Part shown: one piece after another, positions 55,601 through 64,000 of the stretch
Numbering within the stretch: the stretch's first letter is position 1
Layout of the letters: the number at the start of each line of letters is the position of its first letter
Assembly: GCF_036588685.1 (NCBI RefSeq)
Contig: NC_086374.1
Span: 24,234,886-24,298,885 of the forward strand
Length of the DNA: 64,000 nucleotides
Direction: 5' to 3'
Origin: Mytilus trossulus
Taxonomy: Eukaryota > Mollusca > Bivalvia > Mytilida > Mytilidae
Made by a program: the position numbers and the translations under genes
Notes under the pieces: generated by a model
Databases searched by the model: none
What the model was told of the DNA's origin: nothing
The model's input: only the letters and a program-made list of their open reading frames with translations

Positions 55601-58143
55601 ATATTTCACAGATGAAAAGGTAAATGAATAAACTAGCAAGAGAACTAGCTGTAAATTTTATACATGAATACCATTTAATTGAAATCAAGATAATTGTTTT
55701 AGTAAACTTGCAATTAAGAGTCATTATATATATGTCATTGAAATAGATTTTTTTTTAAAATTAAACATGCACGTAATGCATGCATATGTATTATGTTTTT
55801 CAGGGATATTTCTTTGCATAAATTAACAGTGTAACATTCTATGACTATCAATTCCTTTTGAATTAGTCTGGAGTCGAATGGCGTGCGTTGACTTTCCCTC
55901 TGGAATCTTTCGTCCCTCTTTTGCATACATAGAAGGAGACATTTATTCCATCAACCTCTCTCTCTCTCCTCGATTTAGTTACAATTTACTCATTGATTTC
56001 AACTGATTTGTGTAACAAGAGGCTATAACAACGACAGCAAACCGCATTTATTAACATTTATTTGTGTCCTGGCAATATCACAAGAACCATTACTGATGAT
56101 TAGTGAAAGTGAAAATCGTCAATATCAAATTTGACCTCCATTTTGTCATCAGTATCAACATATTAAAATTTGAAGAGCTTAGATTGAACAGTTCGTGAGC
56201 AAATGCAACAACGTGAATGGAAACACCATTTTACGATCTTTCAAGAACCATAACTCCTGAACGGTAAAAGTCAAAATCGTCATTATTAAACTTGACCTCT
56301 ATTTTGTCATCAGTAACAACATATTAAAATTTGGGAAGCTTTGGTAGAAAAGTTCATGCGTAAATGAACGGACACGACTGGAAACACCATTTTACGATCT
56401 TTCAAGAACCATAACTACTGAACGGTAAAAGTCAAAATCATCATTATTGAACTTGACCTCTATTTTGTCATCAGTAACAACATATTAGAATTTGAAAAGC
56501 TTTGGTTGAATGGTTCATGAGAAAATGCACGGACACGACTGGAAACACCATTTTTCAATCTTTCAAGAACCATAAATTCTGAACGGTAAAAGTCAAAATC
56601 ATCATTATTGAACTTAACCTCGATTTAGTCATCAGTAACAACAAATTAAAATTTGGGAGGCTCTGGTAGAAAAGTTCATGCGTAAATGAACGGACACGAC
56701 TGGAAACACAATTTTACGATCTTTCAAGAACCATAACTACTGAACGGTAAAAGTCAAAATCATCATTATTGAACTTGACCTCTATTTTGTCATCAGTAAC
56801 AACATATTAGAATTTGAAAAGCTTTGGTTGAATGGTTCATGAGAAAATGCACGGACACGACTGGAAACACCATTTTTCAATCTTTCAAGAACCATAAATT
56901 CTGAACGGTAAAAGTCAAAATCATCATTATTGAACTTAACCTCGATTTAGTCATCAGTAACAACAAATTAAAATTTGGGAGGCTCTGGTAGAAAAGTTCA
57001 TGCGTAAATGAACGGACACGACTGGAAACACAATTTTACGATCTTTCAAGAACCATAACTACTGAACGGTAAAAGTCAAAATCATCATTATTGAACTTGA
57101 CCTCTATTTTGTCATCAGTAACAACATATTAGAATTTGAAAAGCTTTGGTTGAATGGTTCATGAGAAAATGCACGGACACGACTGGAAACACCATTTTTC
57201 AATCTTTCAAGAACCATAACTCCTTAACGGTAAAAGTCAAAATCGTCATTATTGAACTTGACCTCCATTTTGTCACCAGTAACAACATATTAAAATTTGG
57301 GAAGCTTTGGTAGAACAGTTCATGCGTAAATGCACGGACACGACTGGAAACTCCATTTTTCAATCTTTCAAGAACCAAAACTCCTGAACGGTAAAAGTCA
57401 AAATCGCCATTATTGAACTTGAACTTCATTTAGTTGTCAGTAACAACATATCAAAATTTTAAAAGCTTTGGTTGAACGGTACATGAGCTAATGCACGGAC
57501 AGCATTTGATTGACGCCCGGCCGCCCGGCCGCCCGCCGAGCATCCCCAAATCAATAACCGACATTTTTGTCACAAAAATCCGGTTAATAAAATGGATCAA
57601 CGAAATGTTAACATCAGTTAACTACTGTTGCCTCTTTTGTAGTTTGTATCAGTTGAAGTAGCTTGTCTAGACTCTAGAGAGACGTAGAGTTTGTTATACG
57701 TTGTTAGCGTTTGTCCGTGATGCATAACCAAATGATGATTCTTTCATGCAGGTTTTTGCAGTTTATGCATAACCGAATGATGATTATTTCATGCAGGTTT
57801 TTGCAGGTTATTGTCACATGATAACATACTCAGAACTGTACGGGAAAATGCGCTAACGAGAAAGTCGTCTATTGTAGGTCTGTTTTATTGATGTTTACAT
57901 CAAACCTATTTTATTTACATTATGATATTATTTAATTGAAGAAAAACATTATAGTATCATTCTTACATGAATAAGTTTATAGTTGCTAATATGAATACGT
58001 TGAAATATTCATAAGTATACCTCATATATATATAGATTATATAAAACATACCTAAACATAAAGGTGGAGGATGTGACCAGGTTCCGTTTTCTAGACAGGT
58101 TGACTTAAATGATGTACCATCAAAATTCGTCCTAACGTCACAG
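52342..58143 (-). CDS. Sushi (CCP) domain protein, 3' part (join 58143-58052, 55022-54837, 53688-53503, 52637-52342)
   Basis: Four exons with consistent GT-AG borders and phases encode the C-terminal half of a CCP-domain protein. Such domains act in extracellular adhesion or complement-type recognition. Exon a is the second half of a CCP (CDVRTNFDGTSFKSTC, ENGTWS, PPPLC). Exons b and c are each exactly 186 nt, phase 1-1, and code for one CCP with four cysteines. Exon d codes for the last CCP (YCPNP ... CDPGF ... CVNGTWSPG ... TKC) and a short charged tail ending at TGA/TAA 52342. No membrane span follows, so a secreted or N-terminally anchored protein is likely. The first exons lie beyond 58143 and were not found in the window. 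Family member not identified. Confidence 0.8.
52855..53010 (-). repeat. Dispersed repeat in the last sushi-gene intron
   Basis: On the minus strand it has CAACAGTAGTATACCGCTGA and CCGAGGGAAACACATAAATT, like the copies at about 25105-25200 and 31517-31625. Confidence 0.7.
53030..53500. other. Intron of the sushi-domain gene
   Basis: No further feature recognised. Confidence 0.6.
53503..53688 (-). CDS. Sushi gene exon, one CCP domain
   Basis: 186 nt between TTCATTTCAG and the strong donor GTGAGTG. Codes for ACKGPPPHIDNG ... YICRNGFQL ... LICLYGSWSGGTPKC, the standard CCP cysteine and WS.G.PKC pattern. Confidence 0.88.
53690..54215. other. Intron of the sushi-domain gene
   Basis: AT-rich; no further feature recognised. 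Confidence 0.6.
54218..54365 (+). repeat. Partial monomer of the CAGACGCGCG dispersed repeat
   Basis: Starts GGTACCAGGATTATCATTTA and continues as at 21815, but with ACGTATGACAAGCGTTTTGT in place of the usual core. Only part of one monomer. Confidence 0.8.
54837..55022 (-). CDS. Sushi gene exon, one CCP domain
   Basis: 186 nt between ATTTTTCAG and donor GTAATA. Codes for QCLIPSIPDATLNGQ ... LNYQCKSGLVP ... VRCNNGTWTSRAKC. Confidence 0.88.
55300..55465 (-). mobile_element. 157-bp-type repeat, minus strand
   Basis: Inverted relative to 33447-33603: AAAATCAACGGTACCAATTT, CAGATGCGCATTTCGAC and CTCTTCAGTGATGCTCGTGG all read on the minus strand. Confidence 0.85.
55470..56010. other. Intron of the sushi-domain gene
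   Basis: No gene seen. It includes a short CT-rich run at about 55962-55976. Confidence 0.5.
56014..57588 (+). mobile_element. Core-tandem-repeat element with terminal hairpin, family 2
   Basis: Starts ACAAGAGGCTATAACAACGA. The core is nine tandem copies of about 160 bp (56100-57500), each with GAACGGTAAAAGTCAAAATC, GTCATCAGTAACAACATATT and CTTTCAAGAACCATAA. A GC-rich CGCCCGGCCGCCCGGCCGCC segment and a 3' hairpin follow (AACCGACATTTTTGT / ACAAAAATCCGGTT, 57556-57585). Monomers of about 160 bp recall the pearl elements described in oysters. It lies in the largest intron of the sushi gene. Confidence 0.75.
57718..57812 (+). repeat. Two-copy tandem repeat, about 48 bp
   Basis: TGCATAACC(A/G)AATGATGATT and TTTCATGCAGGTTTTTGCAG occur twice in a row. 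Confidence 0.85.
58052..58143 (-). CDS. Sushi gene exon, second half of a CCP domain
   Basis: 92 nt between TATTCCTTTACAG and donor GTATGT, entering in phase 2 and leaving in phase 1. Codes for CDVRTNFDGTSFKSTC and LENGTWSHPPPLC. It is too short for a simple ORF search, but its phase fits the next exon and its sequence is plainly CCP-like. The first half-domain must lie upstream. Confidence 0.75.
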
Positions 58144-58319
58144 CTGTAAAGGAATAATAATTAGATTGAAACATATTATCTATTGTATACTACTGAAAAA
58201 GACACCCGAAAAATTGCTGGCTTATTTACAAATAAGCAATGTATTTTCCAAACTTGCTTTCTTAACTGATAGATATTCATATATTTTTTTTAAAGGTTAA
58301 ACGGTTACAGACATGTTAA

Positions 58320-60240
58320 ACACCACTGCGGTTTATATTATTATACAGTACTTCAAAGGAGTCTGTAATTTTGTCGTTGCTGTATGTCAAAGGAGTAGGT
58401 CCAGTAAGACCCCTTTTTGGCCCCAAATATAGCAGTTTTACAAAATTGTTAAAATGTAATAATGTGGCTAAAAATGAAAAGGACAAACAGACAAAAAATA
58501 GTGCACATGACACAACATAGACAACTAAAGAATAAACAACACGAACCCACCAAAAAATAGGGGTGATCTCAGGTGCTCCGGCAGAGTAAGTAGATCCTGC
58601 TCCAGATGTGGCACCCGTCGTGTTGCTTTTAAGATAAGAAATCCGGTCAAAAGTCTAATTCGGTAGGTCACAATTATGAAAAGAAATGGGGTTGTAGTTA
58701 CGACGCAAGGAACATATCCAATATCATTTGTGAAACGATTATTACCTAACGGTCAACCAAATCGTGATGGCGTCCGTAACATTTACGTAGAGATGATTTC
58801 AAATTCACCATTTGGAATTAGTTAACAAAGGTACCAGGATTATAATTTAGTACGTCAGACGCGCGTTTCGTCTACATAAGACTCATCATTGACGTTCATA
58901 TTAAAATTATAATAAAGCCAAACAATTTCAAAGTTGAAGAGCATTGAGGGTCCAAAATTTCCAAAAAATTGTGCCCAATACGGCTAAGGTAATCTATGCC
59001 TGGGATAAGAAAATCCTTAGATTTCGAAAAATTCAAATTTTTTTAAACAGGAAATTTGTAAAAATTACCACAATATTGATATGCATGTCAACACCGAAAT
59101 GTTGACTACTGGGCTGGTGATACCCTCGGGGACGAAACGTCCACCAGCAGTGGCATCGACCCAGTGGTGTAAATAGTTATCAAAGGTACCAGGATTATAA
59201 TTTAGTACGCCAGACGCGTGGTTCGTCTATAGAAGACTCATCAGTGACGGTCATATCAAAATATTTATAAAGCCAAACAATTTCAAAGTTGAAGAGCATT
59301 GAGGGTCCGAAATTTCCAAAAAAGTTTTGCCAATACGGCTGAGGTAATCTATGTCTGGGATGAGAAAATCCTTAGATTTCGAAAAATTCTAAATTTTTTA
59401 AACAGAAAATTTGTAAAAATGACCACATTATTGATATTCGTGTCAACACTTGATTTAATAGCTTCCTTGTGAGCAACAACCCTCTATCAGGAAAATCATG
59501 ATAGGAACGGAAACACAACGTCAAAATGTAACGTACACAGAAACGAACTATAATATCACACTGATCAGAACTTGACTTGGTACAGGACATTTTTAAAGGA
59601 ACAAATGGTGGGTTGAGCCTGGTTTTTGGCATGCCAAACCTCCCAAGGATATTGCAAACTTTTCTTTCTTAGAAGTTCCAGTATGAAATCAGCCTCATAA
59701 TAATAAAGAAACAAGTCGGCAAGGAGAGGGGCACAATTCGTTGCCATCGGAATGTCGATAGTCTGTTAGAAAACACATCCTCCGAACGTAACAAATATGT
59801 TGTCAATCAAGAATTCAAGCATTTTGCTAATGTCAATTTCAGAGAATTTTTTGATTGAATCAGAGTGTTCCTTTACAAAGTAGATTTATCCCTTCCCAAG
59901 ACAAGATACTTGCATCTTTTTTATGAAACAAAGCAATACCAACTCTTTCAATTTGTCTTTTAGTTTGGAATGTGGAATACTTGTATAAAGTGTAGAAAAG
60001 TCAAATGATTTAATACTATTACAAGACGAAAGAAAATGAGATTGTATGTACTCTAAAAGATCTTTTGAATTTTTAAGTATCCACATTTGATTCACGCCAC
60101 CTCTAGAATAGGCAGTTTCACAATAACTTTAAAGCCCCTCTTTGATTGCTGATAAAATAGATATTAATAATTTAGATGCTGTTTGGGGCTTTATTTGCGG
60201 ATACAACAACATACTTGTCATGAAGGTAGGATTGCGATGT
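58320..60240 (-). pseudogene. Retroelement RT copy, interrupted by a nested repeat
   Basis: Minus strand, from high to low coordinates: RT entry (YCETAYSRGGVNQMWILKN), motif A (SIKSFDFSTLYTSIPHSKL), a TNCAPLLADLFLYYYEADF palm motif, then a deletion that removes the YxDD region, then DRGLLLTRKLLNQ. After the inserted dimeric repeat at 58815-59458 comes the tail (SLRKCYGRHHDLVDR) and the 3' UTR (GTAACTACAACCCC..., CACGACGGGTGCC). Frameshifts and stops occur throughout. Same family as 47130-48000; Penelope-like placement is tentative. Confidence 0.75.
58815..59458 (+). mobile_element. Dimeric dispersed repeat nested in the RT copy
   Basis: Two monomers with GTACCAGGATTATAATTTAG and the GATACCCTCGGGGACGAAAC linker, laid out as at 21815-22322. 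It splits the RT reading between the LLTRKLLNQ and SLRKCYGR parts. Confidence 0.85.
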
Positions 60241-60249
60241 TTTGTTTAA

Positions 60250-60650
60250 ACTTCTTGCTGTTATTTTAATGGGAAACATTTTTTTAAATTATTGATTGGG
60301 TTTAGGAAAAATATACATAGTTTCGAATGACGGAGGCTTTTGAAAATTCATTTTCTTGGAAATTATTCAGAAGATATTTCAAACGGGATAATGAAAACCT
60401 CCATTGTAGTGTACATGCTACAGAGACATGGTAATATTGATTTATTAATCAGGAAGTCACCGCATTTACTATTATACTTGGTAAATAAAAGAATGTTATT
60501 TCTGACTAATGCAAATAAAATGCATACACATAAATTCTATTTTCTTTTGCCGATATACTTTTTTTCTTCCTAATTCATGTGATTTGCACTTACCATTATT
60601 CTTAATACTTAATAACCAATAGCAACCATTATTACACTGTGTTTAAAGAC
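60250..60650. other. No recognisable gene
   Basis: Contains a 77-codon plus-strand frame without recognisable similarity. Confidence 0.4.
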
Positions 60651-60654
60651 ATAC

Positions 60655-61330
60655 TACCTTCATGTGGAGCAGCATTTACCTACCCTTTTGGAGCACCTGA
60701 GATAATCGTGTTAACTTATTTTGTTGTGGCTGGTGTTGCTAAGTCTTGTTTTTTGTTTATATTAAATTGTCTTTTTGGTGATATATTAATTTCAGTAGGT
60801 AATATTGGATGAGGACGGGATAGTTATTACGACAATTGGAACATATCCGTGAAACAGATATTCTATAACGCTTGATATCAGAAGCTCCGAAAATGTTATT
60901 AGATTCTGCTTCGAATTAAATACACACATGGTGATATGTCTAATTCGATGGGTTACTATATAAAAAAGGACGGGATTGTGGAATCGACAATGAGAATATT
61001 TTTTTCGTTATCTGTGAAATATATAACACATAACGGTCCACCAAATCGAGATGGGTGTAAGGTTTTCAAAGAGATGATTTTAACTTCATCATTTGGAACT
61101 CTTGGTTCAATGGGTTCCATGAAAGCATCTATCCTCTTTTAAGAAATCCTTATATAAACATGAAAAGTTGAGAAGCTGAAAATCATCTCTTTTGTCGTAA
61201 ACTTTACTACTCAACCGAACCTTATTGTCAATTTCTAGATGTTAGTCAAGATATGAGTCATACATAACTGTATCGGTTGTATCCTTTAAATCAGGTTAGA
61301 TGGGATAGATGCGTTTCACATAATCAACAA
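60655..61330 (-). pseudogene. Scrambled RT-family fragments
   Basis: 60655-60730 is a plus-strand piece of the family's 3' UTR (GTGGAGCAGCATTTACCTAC). 60830-61200 is, on the minus strand, the RT tail (NQEFQMMKLKSSL, then a degraded HLDLVDRY). The opposite orientations show rearrangement or two insertions. Confidence 0.6.
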
Positions 61331-61515
61331 ACTTTGAAATATTTAGTGAGAGGTTATCATCATCCATTATACTAGTATATTGCAGAAATTCAAACAAAAA
61401 CTGAGTGTACTACATATTTAGTTATGCTTTAATTTATCTATAAAGAAATCACCGTAAGTACCGATATACACAATAATCAAACCCAAGGAGAAAACAAAGA
61501 CTAAAAAATGTGTAA

Positions 61516-62567
61516 GGGTTCCGCGGAACCCAGTGTCTCGCCTACTTTTGCTGAAATTCACAGGCTCAACAAAATGAGGAAAAAAATCAATAAAAATATT
61601 CCTCTTGATACTATCTTTTGATTTTAAGTAGCTTCTGTCCAAGTTTAGTAAAAATCCAGGATAGTTTATGAATCTAATAAATGTTTAAAAACTTTAACTG
61701 CAGACTGTATGTAATGTTAACTGGAAGAAAACTTAGTCCATTTATTTATAAGTAAAATACAGATACACAGGTACAAAATATTATCAAAATTTCCTTCTAA
61801 ACACTAGCTTATGATCTTAAACAAGCTTCTGTCTAAGTTTGGTACAAATTAAAAGTAGCAAAAGAAAGTATTTTTTTTTTTTAATTTAACCACAGAGTGA
61901 ACATGTTATTTCCTGGCAGAAAATCTAAGTCCATTTAAAAGTAAAATACAGAAAAAATGGATTTATTTTTTTACAAAATTTCCTTATGCATATTATTTTT
62001 TGATCATAAACTAGCTTCTGTCTAAGTTTGGTAAAAACCCAGGATAGTTTAAGAAAGTTATTAAAATTTTAAAAACTTGAACCACAGAGTGAATGTAATG
62101 TTTCCCCGCAGAAAAACTAAGTCCATTTATAAGTAAAATACGGAAAAAATGGAATTCTATTTTTACAAAATTAACATTTGGATACTATCTTATGATCATA
62201 AACAAGCTTCTGTCCACGTTTGGAAGTAATCCAGTATAGTTTAAGAAAGTTATTAAAATTTCAAAAACTTTAACCACAGAGTGAATATAATGTTTCCCTG
62301 AAGAAAAACTAAGTCCATCTATATGTAAAATACGGAAAAAAAGGAATTTTATTTTTACAAAATTTACTCCTGGATACTATCTTATGATCATAAAAAAGCT
62401 TCTGTCCACGTTTGGAAGTAATCCAGTATAGTTTAAGAAAGTTATTAAAATTTCAAAAACTTTAACCACAGAGTGAATATTTGTGGACGCCGCCGACGAC
62501 GACGCCGACGCCGACGGAATGTAGGATCGCTTAGTCTCGCTTTTTCGACAAAAGTCGAAGGCTCGAC
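61516..62567 (+). mobile_element. Core-tandem-repeat element with terminal hairpins, family 3
   Basis: The 5' end is the palindrome GGGTTCCGCGGAACCC followed by AGTGTCTCGCC. The core has about 4.5 copies of a 185-195-bp monomer (AAGCTTCTGTC(C/T)A, AACCACAGAGTGAAT, AAACTAAGTCCATTTA). Then come GACGCCGCCGACGACGACGC and a 3' hairpin, GTCTCGCTTTTTCGAC / GTCGAAGGCTCGAC (62534-62567). The 3' end also occurs alone at 1135-1200. Confidence 0.75.
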
Positions 62568-62599
62568 AAAAACAAAAACAAAGGACATTTACATCAACA

Positions 62600-63065
62600 G
62601 TTAAAAATAAGAAATAAGAAACAACACGAACTCCAATACAAACCGGGATTGAAATCAGGTGCTCGGAAGGGTAAGCATTTCCTGCACCGTATACGGCACC
62701 CGTCGTGTTATTTCTTTGTTCAATTCGGTAATGATGGAAGGTTATTGTGACTGAGGAAGAATACCAGATATGATTTCTGACACACTTTTGTCGTAATTTC
62801 CTATCAGCTCATGATGGCGACCGCAAAATGTCTTGAGTGATTGATATATAGCCCTGTCTTAGCAACTTTTGAGAAAGCAGTATTCCACGTTCAACAAAAT
62901 TAACATACTTTGAGCTAGCTCTAGAGTAACGTATCAATTGAGACACATATACTCGATATATTGGTGCCACTGGGATGTTGCTACACATAAATGAAAAGCT
63001 TACTATAGGTAAATTAAAATCACCCGTTTTTCATAATTTTGGTATTCAACCTACCATCAGTAGTC
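62600..63065 (-). pseudogene. Degenerate RT-family tail and 3' UTR
   Basis: The minus strand has AACACGACGGGTGCCGTATA, the GGGTAAGCATTTCC region and a strongly eroded RT tail (CATGATGGCGACCG corresponds to the CATCACGATTTGG region of better copies). Confidence 0.55.
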
Positions 63066-63149
63066 ATTTCGAGAAAAGGGTCTAAATATGTTGTTACAAA
63101 TTTTTCAAAATAATTTATTATTAATAAATGAATCTCCACCTTGCAAAAT

Positions 63150-63310
63150 TTCTTATGTTTTGACTATACTCTTTTGTACTTTTTTGGTTTACAACTCTTT
63201 ATCCTTTAAATAAGCTTTGGATTTTCAAATATGTTCTCGAGCATCACTTCAGAGATATTGATGGTCGAAACGGCATTTGGTACAAAAAGTATCGCTTATG
63301 TTATTATAAA
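63150..63310 (-). mobile_element. 157-bp-type repeat, diverged, minus strand
   Basis: Same order as 55300-55465 (TACTTTTTTGGTTTACAACT, AAGCTTTGGATTTTCAAATA, GAGCATCACTTCAGAGA) with more changes. Confidence 0.7.
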
Positions 63311-63314
63311 GTTT

Positions 63315-64000
63315 TATCTTCTTTTTATTTTATGATTTAGAGGATCGATAAAATAAACAGATTAAATCTAAATTTACATGCTCTATGAACAATATCACCC
63401 TTTATTATAAGAAATGATATTAAGTTTATAGATAATTTACAGATACAGCCAAACTACCAAACACAATCTTTATACCTGTTAAATAATTTTGTAATGGCTT
63501 ACTAAAGACAAATAGATTACGTTCACTTTAGTTTTACAAGCAAACACGATCAAAGCGAATGATTTATAATATATATAAGAGTAAGTTCCCTTCGGTAACA
63601 AAAAGATATCATCATTGTTACGGTAAGCGTTGTTGAATTCATCAATAAAATGGAATTTAGACAGGTCTTAGCTGAGTTTAGCCATAAACTGTAATTCATT
63701 AAGATACAAAACATTTCTTGTAAGAATGAGCGCACTGGTACCTATATGGATACTTAAAGCCTGTCGATAAAATTAACTGCCGAAACGTGCATACATGTGG
63801 TGAAGGTGAAAATATGGAGCTTTAACCATATTATCATAGCTCCAATTTCCCGACGAAATTGCAACCTACATTTAGACCCATAATCAATCTAAACATTTCA
63901 CAGCATGCATAAAATATTCAAATTTTCCAATACCGGTGTTTTTGTTTTGCACCTTAGTTTTGGTTCAAATTGCTAATACAATTCTCATATAAATTTGTTC
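63315..64000. other. No recognisable gene
   Basis: A minus-strand frame of 61 codons (63550-63735), and another frame with an HFIDEFNNAYRNNDD stretch, are seen, but neither could be assigned. Confidence 0.4.

Overview
The window looks like nuclear DNA of a bivalve mollusc, most probably a mytilid mussel (Mytilus or close relative). The grounds are AT-rich DNA, genes split by GT-AG introns, and many interspersed repeats that I associate with Mytilus genomes. These include the repeat with the CAGACGCGCGTTTCGTCTAC core, the repeat ending in CAATCATACCACATCTTC, a tRNA-derived SINE, and elements built around core tandem repeats with terminal hairpins. There is no bacterial-type gene organisation.

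Layout. 1-9 kb is mostly repeat debris: a minus-strand LINE fragment at the left edge, two small inverted-repeat elements, a 914-bp element with a 5-bp target duplication, and a Tc1/mariner transposase relic. 9.0-12.1 kb holds a two-exon minus-strand gene for a DHHC palmitoyltransferase orthologous to ZDHHC24; its splice phases match and the predicted length is 283 aa. 12.3-13.1 kb is the 3' end of a LINE. 15.568-21.194 kb is one 5.6-kb terminal-inverted-repeat transposon bounded by a perfect 9-bp target duplication and filled with satellite DNA.

21.5-51.9 kb is a tandemly duplicated segment. Each roughly 6-kb unit carries one intronless gene for a small type II membrane protein with a TNF-ligand-like ectodomain. 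There are four copies (about 23.4, 29.8, 35.6 and 41.8 kb). Copies 1, 3 and 4 are open, copy 2 has a premature stop, and a fifth at 45.7 kb is only a 3' remnant. Copies 1/3 and 2/4 pair up, which suggests a two-gene block of about 12 kb was duplicated. Later insertions distinguish the units and reveal several elements' exact boundaries through empty sites.

52.3-58.1 kb contains the 3' part of a minus-strand gene for a sushi (CCP) domain protein: three whole-domain exons and one half-domain exon, with matching phases. The rest, to 64 kb, is repeats: two core-tandem-repeat elements and several degenerate copies of one reverse transcriptase family, one of them split by a nested insertion.

The genes are functionally unrelated apart from the TNF-like paralogues. 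Their tandem amplification fits the expansion of immune-type ligand families known in bivalves. No CRISPR array, rRNA gene or genuine tRNA gene was seen.
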